Of a DNA stretch of 64,000 nt, positions 46,604 to 56,672 are shown piece after piece. Source of the stretch: JAICMB01 sp963795935 (lineage in GTDB: Bacteria > Acidobacteriota > Terriglobia > Bryobacterales > Bryobacteraceae); contig CAWCJO010000005.1 in the NCBI GenBank assembly GCA_963795935.1, positions 62,001 through 126,000 of the forward strand, in the 5' to 3' direction. Below the pieces are notes generated by a model. That model was given only the letters and a program-made list of their open reading frames with translations. It was not told where the DNA came from and ran no database searches. Both the position numbers and the translations under genes were made by a program. Within the stretch, counting starts at the first letter, position 1, and the number at the start of each line of letters is the position of its first letter.

Positions 46604-46996
46604 ATGCCGCGGACCGTTCTTATCGTGGAGGACCAGGCCACCTGCGCCTGCGCGATCGAGATTGCGCTTAGCGAGGCGCCGGATCTCGAGACGCTGACGG
46701 TCTCGACGGCGGAAGAAGCCTGGGCGCTTCTCGAGAGCGGCGGCCAGGTGGATGCCGTCATCACCGACATTCATTTGCGCGACATGGATGGGCTGGAACT
46801 CACCAGGCGCATCCGTTCCCGCCGCGGGCTGGAAAACATGCCCATTGTTGTCGTCAGCGGCTGTACCGATGACGAGACGTCCGGGAGAGCCGCGGGCGCC
46901 GGCGCTCATGCCTTTTTCGCGAAACCGTATTCGCCCGCCCTGCTGCGGGCAAGAATGGAGCAGCTTCTGAACCATGAGTTTCAAAATCCGGAATAA
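46604..46996 (+). CDS. Single-domain response regulator
   Basis: The 130-residue product is a bare receiver: TVLIVEDQATCACAIEIALS (acidic pair E9, D10), phospho-acceptor D55 in VITDIHLRDMDGLELTRRI, switch residue in VVVSGCTDD and lysine in AFFAKPYSPALLRARMEQLL. There is no output domain, so it works by protein contact, in CheY or Spo0F fashion. It heads an operon with a porin-like protein, a cupredoxin-like protein and a kinase; the next gene starts 23 bp inside it. Confidence 0.9.
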   Translation: MPRTVLIVEDQATCACAIEIALSEAPDLETLTVSTAEEAWALLESGGQVDAVITDIHLRDMDGLELTRRIRSRRGLENMPIVVVSGCTDDETSGRAAGAGAHAFFAKPYSPALLRARMEQLLNHEFQNPE

Positions 46997-48368
46997 TCGC
47001 GTCGCTTCCTTCGCCGTTGCCGCCTTTTTGGCCATGGCGCCCGTTGCCGCCCAAAACGCCCCGGAGTGGCGCGAAGTCCTGACGCGCCTGGACCGGCTGG
47101 AGCAAGAAAATCGGGAGCTCATGCAGGAGCTTGTGGCATTGCGGAAACAGATCGCGGGGCAGAACCCGGCCACGACGCCGGCCACGAATGGGGGCGCGGC
47201 CGTGGAGAAGATCGGGGAACGCGTTGCGGTGGATGAAACGCGCATCGACGACCTGGCGCAGACGCGCGTCGAAGCTTCCCAGAAGCTGCCCATTCGCATC
47301 ACCGGCATGGCTTTGTTCAACGCTTATGTGAATGGTCAGGCGAATGGGAACGCCGGTAATCCCACGACGGCGTCCTTGACGCCGGGGCAGGAAACCGGCG
47401 GAGCCACTTTGCGGCAAACGACGCTGGGTCTGGAATACAGCGGCGCTCAAACGATCTTCGGCGCCGCGGCGAGCGGCTCGCTGTACATGGATTTTTTCGG
47501 CGGCTCGACGGCGTCGCTGAATCACCTGCTTCGTTTGCGGACCGCCGAGATTAATCTGGACTGGACGAATCGGAGCGTCATGGTGGGGCAGGAAAAGCCG
47601 CTCATTTCTCCGCGCGAGCCCGACTCCATGGCGCAGGTCGGCGTGTCGCCGCTGACCGGCGCGGGGAATCTATGGCTGTGGCAGCCGCAGGTGCGCTTCG
47701 AGCAGCGTTTCGGCCTGGGAGAGGATAGCGGTCTGCGCGCGCAAGCCGCGGTTTTTCAAACCGCCTTCCTGGGCTCGCCGGGCGACTACAGCGGCTATGT
47801 ATCGACCGTTACCGGTCTTCCGGCGGAACGCCAGCGGCCCGGACTGGAAGGCAGATTTGAATTTTGGCATCGCTGGGGAGAGGCGGCCCGGATCGAGCTT
47901 GCGCCCGGATTCCATTACAGCCGCGCTTACGTCGGCGACGACGCCGTGCCATCGCATGTCTTCTCGACCGATTGGCTGATCCGGCCCGTTCGCCGCATCG
48001 ACTTTACGGGAGCGTTTTTTCAGGGCCAAAACGTCCAAGGACTGGGAGGCCTGCCGCAAGGCTTTACTCTTTTCTATAAGCCCTATCGCATTGTGCCCGT
48101 GCGAAGCTGGGGCGGCTGGTCGCAATTGCAATTCGCGTTGACTCCACGCTTGACCGCGCATCTTTACGGCGGCGAAGAGGACGATCGGAATGGCGATTTA
48201 ATAGCCGGCGAAATTGGGAGAAACACGATGTATGCCGCGAATACCATGTACCGAGTCGCCCCTAACGTCATCTTGAGTTTCGAAGTTGGCCAGGTCAGGA
48301 CGACTTACCTGGCACAGGGGCGGCGGTTGAATAATCATTATGATGTGGCGATCGGGTATCTGTTTTAA
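46974..48368 (+). CDS. Outer-membrane porin-like protein with N-terminal coiled coil
   Basis: The 464-residue product has a signal peptide (RVASFAVAAFLAMAPVAAQN). Residues about 30-60 are a coiled coil (REVLTRLDRLEQENRELMQE, LVALRKQIA). The rest is a beta-barrel of alternating strands (LRLRTAEINLDWTNRSVMVG; WGGWSQLQFALTPRLTAHLY) that ends in NHYDVAIGYLF with the C-terminal aromatic of outer-membrane proteins. The layout recalls DcaP-type porins, whose coiled coil makes trimers. The stop overlaps the next gene by 29 bp. Confidence 0.78.
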   Translation: MSFKIRNNRVASFAVAAFLAMAPVAAQNAPEWREVLTRLDRLEQENRELMQELVALRKQIAGQNPATTPATNGGAAVEKIGERVAVDETRIDDLAQTRVEASQKLPIRITGMALFNAYVNGQANGNAGNPTTASLTPGQETGGATLRQTTLGLEYSGAQTIFGAAASGSLYMDFFGGSTASLNHLLRLRTAEINLDWTNRSVMVGQEKPLISPREPDSMAQVGVSPLTGAGNLWLWQPQVRFEQRFGLGEDSGLRAQAAVFQTAFLGSPGDYSGYVSTVTGLPAERQRPGLEGRFEFWHRWGEAARIELAPGFHYSRAYVGDDAVPSHVFSTDWLIRPVRRIDFTGAFFQGQNVQGLGGLPQGFTLFYKPYRIVPVRSWGGWSQLQFALTPRLTAHLYGGEEDDRNGDLIAGEIGRNTMYAANTMYRVAPNVILSFEVGQVRTTYLAQGRRLNNHYDVAIGYLF

Positions 48369-49077
48369 TCTGGCGCTGTGCGCCGCGGCGCTGCCGCCCG
48401 CCGGGTCGGCTACCTTGACGGGCCGCGTGAATCTAGCCTCTTCCCAAAGTCCAAGCGTGCGGAAGCGTCTCGATTATTCGGGCGTGGTGGTGTGGCTGGA
48501 GCCGCTGGAACCGGGCGCGCGCGCCGCGGCGGCCTCGACCCGTCCCGGGCGCCGGGTCCGCATGGTCCAAAAGAACAAGACATTCTCGCCGCACATTCTC
48601 GCGATCGCGGCGGGAACCACCGTGGACTTCCCGAATTACGATCCGATTTTCCACAATGCGTTCTCGAACTACGACGGACAGTTGTTCGACGTCGGCCTGT
48701 ACGCGCCGGGCAGAACGCAGTCGGTGCTCTTTTATCGCGAAGGCATCGTGCGGGTTTTCTGTAACATTCATCCCGAGATGAGCGCCGTGATCGTGGTGCT
48801 GAAGTCGGACTATTTCGGGGTCAGCGGCCCGCGCGGCCAGTTCCAGATTACGAATATACCGGCGGGATCGTACCGTTTGAAACTGTTTCATGAACGCGCC
48901 ACGGAGCAGACGCTGGCGGCGCTTGCGCGCACCATCGAGGTCCCGCCGGAAGGTCTCACGCTGGCTCCGATCACGGTCTCTGAAAGCGGTTATCTGCCGG
49001 TGCCGCACAAGAACAAATTCGGGCACGATTATGCGCCGGAAGCGGGCGCGGGCCGCTACGCGGGCGTAAAGCCGTGA
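48340..49077 (+). CDS. Exported cupredoxin-like protein with carboxypeptidase-regulatory-like domain
   Basis: The 245-residue product has a signal peptide (MMWRSGICFNLALCAAALPP). A cupredoxin-like domain (about 25-165) shows QKNKTFSPHILAIAAGTTVD, FPNYDPIFHNAFSNY and VRVFCNIHPEMSAVIVV. H in FHN with C, H and M in CNIHPEM match a type 1 copper site. A beta-sandwich domain follows (GQFQITNIPAGSYRLKLFHE). Similar proteins are annotated as methylamine utilisation protein, but nothing else of that pathway is here. Its stop overlaps the kinase start as GTGA. Confidence 0.8.
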   Translation: MMWRSGICFNLALCAAALPPAGSATLTGRVNLASSQSPSVRKRLDYSGVVVWLEPLEPGARAAAASTRPGRRVRMVQKNKTFSPHILAIAAGTTVDFPNYDPIFHNAFSNYDGQLFDVGLYAPGRTQSVLFYREGIVRVFCNIHPEMSAVIVVLKSDYFGVSGPRGQFQITNIPAGSYRLKLFHERATEQTLAALARTIEVPPEGLTLAPITVSESGYLPVPHKNKFGHDYAPEAGAGRYAGVKP

Positions 49078-50801
49078 GTTTTTCGAAGCTTTCGCTGCTG
49101 TGGAAGATTCTGCTGCCGACCTCGGTGGTGCTGACCATCGTGTTTGCGCTGGCGGGGTGGCTGATTCAGGACACCGTGGCGCGAACGACGTCGGCAAGCG
49201 TGGAGCGCGAGGCCAAGGCGAGCTTCGCGGCGTATACGTCGCTATGGAAAGCGCGGGCCAACTTTCTGGCGTCCGAGAGCAAGCTGTTGAGCGCCATGTC
49301 CGATGTCCGCGCCGCCTTCGGAACGGGCGACCGGGCCACGATTCGCGATACGGCCGGCGAGGTGTGGGATCGCATTTCGAACACCGACGCTTTTTTTATC
49401 GTGGCCGATCCGCGCGGCCGCATGATTGCGTCATCCGGCGCGCCGGCGCCGTATTCCGAAGACAGCGACATTGCGGCGGTTCGCGAAGCGCAGCGGCAGT
49501 TTCCGGGGCAAGCGTCCGGCTTTCTGCTGCGCTCCGGGGAGTTGTTTCAGATCGTGGTCACGCCGGTCTACGTCGAATCGGCGCGTGGCCCGGCGCTGCT
49601 GGACGTGCTGGTGGCGGGCTACAAAGTCGATTCCCTGCTGGCGGCGCAATTGAAGCAATCGACCGGCGGGAGCGATTTCGCGTTCACGGCCGGGGGACAA
49701 GTGGTGACCTCGACGCTGCCTCGTTCGGTGGCGGCGGCGCTGGTTCCCCGCTCGGCGGAAGCGATCTCGCGACGCCGCGACTACATCAGTCTGGCAACAC
49801 CTCTGTTGAATATCGAGGGGACGCGGTTGGGGGACCTGATCATCGCGCGATCGTTCGAGGACACGCGCCGGGGCATTGCGGACCTGCGGCGGGAAATTGT
49901 TCTGCTGTGGCTCGGGGCGCTCGCGGCGGCGCTCGCCGTCACCTATGCGGTGGCGCGCCGGATCATGCGGCCGGTGGCCGAATTGGATCGCGCCGCCGCC
50001 GAGATTGCGCTGCGCAATTACGATACCCGCGTGGCCGTTCACGGCGACGATGAGATCGGCCGGCTTGCCAGGACGTTCAACAATATGTGCGCTTCCATTC
50101 AAAGCGGCCGCGAGGAATTGATCCGCCAGGAGCGCATTTCGACTATCGGACGGCTTTCCACCTCCATCGTTCACGACCTTCGCAATCCCCTGGCGGCCGT
50201 GTATGCGGGAGCCGAGATGCTGATGGACAGCCATTTGAAGCCGGAACAGATCGCCCGTCTGGCGCGAAATATTTATCGCGCCTCGCGCGGCATTCAGGAC
50301 ATGCTGCAACAATTGCTGAACGTGTCGCGCCGCAAATCGAGCTCGACCGAACCGTGCGACGTTCGCGAACTCATCGACGCGGCTTGGGCGGGAGTGTCCG
50401 TGATTGCCGAACCGCGCTCGATTCGCCTCTCGACTTCCGTTCCCGAGCGTCTGGAATGTCCCATGGAGCGCGCCCGCATGGAGCGCGTTTTCTTGAACCT
50501 GTTCGAGAACGCCATCGAGGCCATGAGCAACGGCGGGAGCATCAGCGTGAGCGCGGTGAGGGAAAACGAACATGTGCTGATTACGGTAGCCGACAGCGGC
50601 CCCGGCCTGCGCCCCGAGGTGCGCGGCAGGCTGTTTCAACCTTTTGTCAGCGCGGGTAAGACGAACGGGCTTGGACTGGGCCTGGCCCTTTCGCGGCAGA
50701 CTCTTCTGGACCATGGCGGGGATATGTGGACGGACGGGGAAGGACCGGGAGCGCGCTTTTACATGCGCCTTCCGCTGGTTTGCGGCGACGCCGCCGTCTG
50801 A
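49074..50801 (+). CDS. Membrane sensor histidine kinase with HAMP domain
   Basis: The 575-residue product, GTG start within the previous stop. A membrane segment (LLPTSVVLTIVFALAGWLI) is followed by a periplasmic sensor of about 230 residues (double-Cache-like, VADPRGRMIASSGAPAPYSE), a second membrane segment (LWLGALAAALAVTYAVA) and HAMP (RRIMRPVAELDRAAAEIALR). HisKA has H near 367 in SIVHDLRNPLAAVYAGAEML. The ATPase domain has LNLFENAIEAMSNGG, VADSGPGLRP and TNGLGLGLALSRQTLLDHGG. Its natural partner is the receiver encoded first in the operon (46604). Confidence 0.93.
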   Translation: MSFSKLSLLWKILLPTSVVLTIVFALAGWLIQDTVARTTSASVEREAKASFAAYTSLWKARANFLASESKLLSAMSDVRAAFGTGDRATIRDTAGEVWDRISNTDAFFIVADPRGRMIASSGAPAPYSEDSDIAAVREAQRQFPGQASGFLLRSGELFQIVVTPVYVESARGPALLDVLVAGYKVDSLLAAQLKQSTGGSDFAFTAGGQVVTSTLPRSVAAALVPRSAEAISRRRDYISLATPLLNIEGTRLGDLIIARSFEDTRRGIADLRREIVLLWLGALAAALAVTYAVARRIMRPVAELDRAAAEIALRNYDTRVAVHGDDEIGRLARTFNNMCASIQSGREELIRQERISTIGRLSTSIVHDLRNPLAAVYAGAEMLMDSHLKPEQIARLARNIYRASRGIQDMLQQLLNVSRRKSSSTEPCDVRELIDAAWAGVSVIAEPRSIRLSTSVPERLECPMERARMERVFLNLFENAIEAMSNGGSISVSAVRENEHVLITVADSGPGLRPEVRGRLFQPFVSAGKTNGLGLGLALSRQTLLDHGGDMWTDGEGPGARFYMRLPLVCGDAAV

Positions 50802-50881
50802 GCCGGGCGCCTGCTGTTTTCACACGTTTTTTACAAATTGCCGATGCTTCGGAAAAGGCCCGTCTTTAGAATGGAATTGCG

Positions 50882-51394
50882 ATGGACCTTCAATCGATGA
50901 ATACTGCCGCCGCGCCGGATTGGTGCGAGCTGGTTTCTCAGCAATACCGCAGGATTTTGATACGCTCCGTGCTGCCTATCGTGCGTGAGCCGTCCGAAGC
51001 TGAAGACGTGGTGCAACAGGCGCTGTTGCACGCCTTTCAACATTTGGATCAGTTTGAGGGCAAGGCGAAATTTTCGACCTGGTTATCCAGAATCGCTCTC
51101 TATGAGGCGCTGGGGCGCGTGCGCGGGCGCCGTTCCTTCAGCCTTTTGAGCGACGGTCCCGACGACAGGCTGGGACCGGAAGAGCGCGCGCTGCGGGCGC
51201 AACGGGAAGAGATGGTGCGTTCGGCGGTGCACCGGCTTCCGGCGGGATACCGCAACGTTGTGATCTGCCGGGCGCTGGATGAAATGAGCACGCGCGAGAC
51301 GGGCGAGCGTTTGCGCTTGAGCGACGAAGCGGTCAAAACCCGCTTTCATCGCGCGCGGGCCATGTTGAAGCGCGAATTGGCGGAAGCGCAGTGA
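50882..51394 (+). CDS. ECF-type RNA polymerase sigma factor
   Basis: The 170-residue product has region 2 (VREPSEAEDVVQQALLHAFQ, HLDQFEGKAKFSTWLSRIAL) and region 4 (RSAVHRLPAGYRNVVICRAL, EMSTRETGERLRLSDEAVKT, RFHRARAMLKRELAE). No anti-sigma gene follows: the next gene is convergent. It lies 80 bp after the kinase operon on the same strand, with its own AT-rich upstream stretch (TTTTTTACAAATTG), similar to TTTTTACAATTC before the response regulator gene. Control is unknown. Confidence 0.92.
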   Translation: MDLQSMNTAAAPDWCELVSQQYRRILIRSVLPIVREPSEAEDVVQQALLHAFQHLDQFEGKAKFSTWLSRIALYEALGRVRGRRSFSLLSDGPDDRLGPEERALRAQREEMVRSAVHRLPAGYRNVVICRALDEMSTRETGERLRLSDEAVKTRFHRARAMLKRELAEAQ

Positions 51395-51418
51395 CGCATA
51401 GACGCGCATAAGAAGAGT

Positions 51419-51451
51419 CGCGGCCCGGAATCAAAACGATTCCGGGCCGCG
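51419..51451. terminator. Bidirectional hairpin between sigma factor and Spy-like genes
   Basis: CGCGGCCCGGAATC, loop AAAAC, GATTCCGGGCCGCG: a perfect 14-bp GC-rich stem between two convergent genes. It lacks T-runs but is well placed to stop transcription from both sides. Confidence 0.7.
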
Positions 51452-51472
51452 CAGGTTGCAAGGGTACCTCGG

Positions 51473-51955
51473 TCAGCTATTCGCTTGCGGCGTCCGTCCG
51501 TGGCGTCCGCGATGCGTCATAAAGTTTTGCCGCATGTTATCCGCCTTGGCCTTTTGCGCCGGCGTCAACGTTGCGTAAATCTTCTCGAAGGCATGCGCGC
51601 GGATGGCGGCCATCTGGGCCATCAAGGGCGCTTCGGACTTGGTGAGGCGGTCGATTTGGGCATCGTTGCCGGACTTCACCGCGGTAGCGAGCTCGGCGCG
51701 ATCCTGCTTTAACTGCTGCCGCAGGGAGGCCGATTGCGCGTGCGCTTCTTTCATGACCTGCTTGGCCTGCTCCCGTTGGACGGGCGTCAGGTTCAAGTAG
51801 TTGGCCATGCGGTTGCGACCGCGGGCACGGCGCGCCTGCCGGTTCTGTGCAGGCTGCGGAGCGGTGGCGCTTGCGGAGCCGGCCGTAGTTTGAGCGAAGA
51901 TCATACCGGTGGCCAGCGCTCCGATTCCAGCCAGCCGAAGTAAATTGTTTTTCAT
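51473..51955 (-). CDS. Spy/CpxP-like periplasmic LTxxQ protein
   Basis: The 160-residue product has a signal peptide (MKNNLLRLAGIGALATGMIF). Two LTxxQ boxes, YLNLTPVQREQAKQVMKEAH and YATLTPAQKAKADNMRQNF, flank helices with SLRQQLKQDRAELATAVKSG. This is the Spy/CpxP family of envelope-stress chaperones; acidobacterial members are often near ECF sigma factors. The C-terminus is basic (MTHRGRHGRTPQANS). ATG 51955 follows GGAGGGATAACAAATCCT on the minus strand. Confidence 0.88.
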   Translation of the reverse strand: MKNNLLRLAGIGALATGMIFAQTTAGSASATAPQPAQNRQARRARGRNRMANYLNLTPVQREQAKQVMKEAHAQSASLRQQLKQDRAELATAVKSGNDAQIDRLTKSEAPLMAQMAAIRAHAFEKIYATLTPAQKAKADNMRQNFMTHRGRHGRTPQANS

Positions 51956-52257
51956 AGGATTTGTTATCCCTCCTACTTATATAAACGGCGCAACTTCGGA
52001 AAGGGAGGTAAAGTCTTGTATCGCTGGTGTAGGTTGACACTAACGCCTTCTGGTTGACTTGTGTCGCGCCGTCCAGGCCGGCGGCCGCGCTGAGGCGACC
52101 TGGATAGGCACTCTGACGCGGCGCAAAGAGGACGGAAGCCTCCCCTGTATCCAGTGGGGAAATTTTCTCGCCAGTCATGTCGAGAAAACCGGATTTGCTC
52201 CGACTACACCATGAAGACACCCAATAGGGGTGGCAGAATCGAAAGGAGCGTAAGGAA
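51956..52257. other. Intergenic region between Spy-like and YCII genes
   Basis: About 300 bases between divergent genes. It must hold promoters in both directions. The ribosome binding sites are visible (GGAGGG near 51966 on the minus strand, TAAGGAAATG at the plus start), but no clear operator or ECF promoter pair stood out. Confidence 0.4.
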
Positions 52258-52656
52258 ATGAAATATATTCTGATGATGACGGGCACGAAGGCCCAGTTCG
52301 ATTGGTTCGCCAAGTGGTCGAAGGAGGACCTTCAGGCGCACTTGGCTTTCATGCAGGCGTTCAACAAAGAACTCAAGGAGTCCGGCGTTTTCGTCGCCGC
52401 CGAAGGATTGGCTTTCCCCGATCAGGCCAAGATCGTTCGCGCGGGAAGCGACGGGGAGCCCATTACCGACGGCGTATTCCCGGAATCCAAGGAATTTCTT
52501 GCGGGCTACTGGATCGTCGACGTCGAAAGCCCCGAGCAAGCGTACAGAATCGCCGCGCGGGCCTCGGCGGCGCCTGGGCCCGGAGGGAAGCCGGGGAACA
52601 TGCCGATTGAGGTGCGCCAGATCCTGAGCGGGGCGCCGAAAGAGTTGTTTGGATAG
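52258..52656 (+). CDS. YCII/DGPF-domain protein
   Basis: The 132-residue product starts after TAAGGAA. Family features: KYILMMTGTK at the N-terminus, the AHLAFMQAFNKELKESGVFV helix with EGLAFPDQAKIVR, TDGVFPESKEFLAGYWIVDV and the C-terminal GKPGNMPIEVRQIL. DGPF/YCII proteins have a ferredoxin-like fold and no settled enzyme role, but they are the standard genomic partner of ECF42 sigma factors, one of which lies at 53228. Confidence 0.87.
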   Translation: MKYILMMTGTKAQFDWFAKWSKEDLQAHLAFMQAFNKELKESGVFVAAEGLAFPDQAKIVRAGSDGEPITDGVFPESKEFLAGYWIVDVESPEQAYRIAARASAAPGPGGKPGNMPIEVRQILSGAPKELFG

Positions 52657-52709
52657 GCCTACTTCCGAACCGATTGGATGCGTGATGCGAAAACGGAAGG
52701 AGACGAAAT

Positions 52710-53227
52710 ATGATGCCCTCTGGTCACAAAATCCCGGCGGCGGCGGCGCGTCTGTCCATCGCGGCAGCAGGAGCGTGTCTGCTGCCGTTTGCCGGTTTGC
52801 ACGTCCTGAGCCCCGAAGTCGATCCCTCACTTCGAGTGGTGTCACTGATGTTTGCCGCTTGGGCCGTAAGCACGTGGGCGTTAGCCTGGACGATTTGGCC
52901 GCAAGCGCAAACGCGCACCGGCAGAATCGGTTTGGGGTTCCTCGGCGCCGCTGGGGTTGGCGAGGCAATGGCCTCGGTGTTTGGCATTCACGATCCTCTG
53001 CATGGCGTGGCGGGGCTGCTGGGGGTAGGCGGTCTTCCGGTCGCGGCCATGTCGATCACTCCGGCTCCGATCCGCATTCCGGGCTGGTCCGATGCTAAGC
53101 GGGCGCTTCTCTGGATAGTGGTTCTTCATTGCGTCTGGGTGACGACTGTCGCCGGGGAAGCGATCGGGCGGCGGAACCAGTTCATCCAGACGCGAGAAGG
53201 GATGAGCGGCCTTGGGGAAGGATTGCC

Positions 53228-53231
<4 letters not shown>
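52710..53231 (+). CDS. Small integral membrane protein in the ECF42 locus
   Basis: The 173-residue product starts after GGAGACGAAAT. Four to five hydrophobic segments: LSIAAAGACLLPFAGLHVLS, VVSLMFAAWAVSTWALAWTI, GLGFLGAAGVGEAMASVFGI, GLLGVGGLPVAAMSI and LLWIVVLHCVWVTTVAG. The topology recalls DUF998-type proteins. Its stop overlaps the sigma factor start as GTGA, so it may influence that sigma factor; no anti-sigma motif is visible. Confidence 0.75.
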
Positions 53232-54484
<1,253 letters not shown>

Positions 54485-54501
54485 ACAAGGAGGACTGAAG
54501 T

Positions 54502-54924
54502 ATGGCTGCCAAGAAAGACTTGAAATCCGTGGACGAGTACATCGCGTCGCAGCCGGCGGCCGCGCAAAGCGTCCTGAACCAGGTCCGCGCCGCTATTTGC
54601 AAGGCGCTGCCCAAAGCGGAGGAAGCTATCTCGTACAAGATTCCCGCGTATAAGCTGCACGGCAGCGCGGTGCTCTATTTTGCAGGCTGGAAGCAGCACT
54701 ACTCGCTCTACCCGGCCAGCGTTCCGCTCGTCGCGGCATTCCGGGAGGAACTCGCGCCGTACAAGGTCGACAAAGGGACAATTCGCTTTCCGCTCTCACA
54801 GCCAGTCCCCGTGGAGTTGATCGAGCGGGTCGCGAAGTTCCGCGCGAAGGAATTCGCCCGGCGAGAGACGGCGAAGGAGGCCCCGCGGAAGGAGCGGCAG
54901 GCGAGAAGAGCTGGGCGTTCGTAA
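54502..54924 (+). CDS. DUF1801/YdhG-like protein
   Basis: The 140-residue product starts after AAGGAGG. SVDEYIASQPAAAQSVLNQV, RAAICKALPKAEEAISYKIP and FAGWKQHYSLYPAS are the DUF1801 signature; relatives such as B. subtilis Fra/YdhG act as frataxin-like iron chaperones. A basic tail (KEAPRKERQARRAGRS) is added. It lies 17 bp after the ECF42 gene and is probably part of that operon. Confidence 0.87.
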   Translation: MAAKKDLKSVDEYIASQPAAAQSVLNQVRAAICKALPKAEEAISYKIPAYKLHGSAVLYFAGWKQHYSLYPASVPLVAAFREELAPYKVDKGTIRFPLSQPVPVELIERVAKFRAKEFARRETAKEAPRKERQARRAGRS

Positions 54925-55362
54925 GACAAGGATGGCTGGATGTGTAGAGAACGCGGAATTGGCACGACAATTAACATGACAGCGCGCGCGATTGCGATCC
55001 GAGTAATCGACCAAAGCGGCGTGACAACGACCGAGGTAGGAACAGGGGGTCCACTCTCATTGATCTACGCTCAGGAACAACAACCGCACCGTGCGATGTG
55101 GGATTGCGCCACGAACTGTGACGCGAACATAGGATTATGACGGCGATGACGGGGAGAAATGTCACCGATCGTGGCGAGGAGCCGCAGATCGCCGGCTACT
55201 TACAGCTCAGTTGGGAAACGGGGGAAGACCGCTCCCTCCGCTCGTGGCTCGGTTTGGAGCAGTCGTTGGTAACGGGATTCATGATCGTGGGCGGGCGGCA
55301 GCTTAGGGGATTCCCTCGCGGCGGCGGGGGCGGTTGTGAGCGGGGCTTGTGCCGTCGCTATA
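54925..55362. other. Stretch of about 440 bases without a recognised gene
   Basis: A plus-strand frame at 54940-55140 begins MCRERGIGTTINMTARAIAI, but its composition is not convincing. At 55358-55363 TATAAT overlaps the first possible start of the next gene; with TTGTGA 19 bp upstream it could be its promoter, in which case translation would begin at ATG 55372 or later. Confidence 0.4.
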
Positions 55363-55938
55363 ATGAAGCTGATGACATCGCGCGCCTCTTCCGATTCGAC
55401 ACAGTGGCGTCCCGCGGCGCTCTCGCTTACGGTTTTTGGAGCGATCGCGAGGCTGCTGCCGCATCCGCCGAACTTCGCTCCCGTGGGGGCCAGCAGCGTC
55501 TTTGCGGGCGCGCGTCTGCCGGCTTGGCAGGCCTATCTGGTTCCGCTGGCGATTCTGGCCGCGACCGATCCGATCATCGCGGCCGCTTACGGCATCCCCG
55601 CATTTTCGTACGCGCGTCTGTGGGTCTACGCGGCTTTCGCGATCAGCGTCTGGATCGGCCGGCGCGTGCGGGGGACGGAGAACGCCGGCCGTATCGGGCT
55701 GGCGCTGGGGGCTAGCGCGGCGCAGTTTTTCCTGATTACGAATTTCGGAACATGGCTCGGCAGCGCGCTCTATCCGCAAACGCCGGGCGGCTTGGCAACC
55801 TGCTATGTGGCGGCGATCCCATTTTTCGGATGGACGCTTCTTTCCGACCTGGCGTACGGCGCCGCATTCTTTGGCTTGCACGCCTGGTTGAGCCGCAAGG
55901 TCGCGGTCCGCGAACGGGTCGCGCACGCAACGGCGTGA
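55363..55938 (+). CDS. DUF6580-like membrane protein (ECF-transporter S-component-like)
   Basis: The product of about 190 residues has five to six hydrophobic segments: AALSLTVFGAIARLLPHPPN, FAPVGASSVFAGARLPAWQA, YLVPLAILAATDPII, GLALGASAAQFFLITNFGTW and ATCYVAAIPFFGWTLLSDLA. PPNFAPVGASSVFAG and the ITNFGTWL turn are hallmarks of this family, thought to be a transport subunit. The first ATG overlaps a TATAAT box, so ATG 55372 may be used. It is followed 3 bp later by the next gene. Confidence 0.77.
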   Translation: MKLMTSRASSDSTQWRPAALSLTVFGAIARLLPHPPNFAPVGASSVFAGARLPAWQAYLVPLAILAATDPIIAAAYGIPAFSYARLWVYAAFAISVWIGRRVRGTENAGRIGLALGASAAQFFLITNFGTWLGSALYPQTPGGLATCYVAAIPFFGWTLLSDLAYGAAFFGLHAWLSRKVAVRERVAHATA

Positions 55939-55941
55939 CTC

Positions 55942-56617
55942 TTGCGACAGCGGGTTGCGCTGTCCTGGAGCACGGGTAAAGACAGCGCCTGGGCACTGCG
56001 CGTCCTCGGCCGCGATCCGGCGGTCGAAGTCGTTGCGCTGATCACAACTTTAAATCGGGAATTTAATCGCGTCGCGATGCACGCCGTGCGCCGCGAATTG
56101 CTGGAGGCGCAAGCGGCGGCCAGCTGGGATTCCGCTGTGGCCGGTGGAGTTGCCGTGGCCTTGTGCGAACGCGGATTATGAATCCATTATGCGCGAGGTA
56201 TGCGCGCGGGCGGTCGCGGAGCGCATTGAGGGAATCGCATTCGGGGACCTGTTCCTTCGCGATATTCGCGCGTATCGCGAGCGGCAGCTTCAAGACACGG
56301 GGCTGGAGCCGCTTTTTCCGCTTTGGGATCGCCCGACGGGCGAGCTGGCGCGCGAGATGATCGACGGCGGCCTGAAAGCGCGGATCACCTGCATCGACCC
56401 GCGGGCGCTGGCGGCGGAATTCGCCGGCCGCGATTTCGACGCTCAATTCCTGGCCGATCTGCCGCCGGGGGTCGATCCTTGCGGTGAGAACGGCGAATTC
56501 CACACCTTCGCGTATGCCGGTCCTATGTTTGACCGAGCGATGGCGGTGAGCGGGGGCGAGGTTGTGGAACGGGAGGGGTTTGTGTTTGCGGATCTGCGGC
56601 TTATTGACCAGTCGTAG
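55942..56617 (+). CDS. Diphthine-ammonia-ligase-like ATP pyrophosphatase (frameshift near 56124)
   Basis: TTG start. ALSWSTGKDSAWALRVLGRD is the PP-loop (SxGKDS), followed by VVALITTLNREFNRVAMHAV. After LLEAQAAA one extra base breaks the frame, and the protein resumes as AGIPLWPVELPWPCANADYE. The Dph6/MJ0570-type core follows: VAERIEGIAFGDLFLRDIRA, ITCIDPRALAAEFAGRDFDA, DPCGENGEFHTFAYAGPMFD. The DPCGENGEFHT box is the family hallmark. Corrected length is about 224 residues. Bacterial members have unknown substrates, since bacteria lack diphthamide. Confidence 0.8.
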
Positions 56618-56638
56618 TGCTGGTGATAAACTTAGATT

Positions 56639-56661
56639 AGTTGACAAGCACGTACTCAACT
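56639..56661 (+). promoter_or_regulatory. Possible clpB promoter region with inverted repeat
   Basis: AGTTGA and TCAACT form an inverted repeat, and the left arm contains TTGACA, a consensus -35 box, 27 bp before the ATG. A good -10 box is not seen (TACCTA at best). No CIRCE element was found. Confidence 0.35.
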
Positions 56662-56672
56662 ACCTAAGGCCC

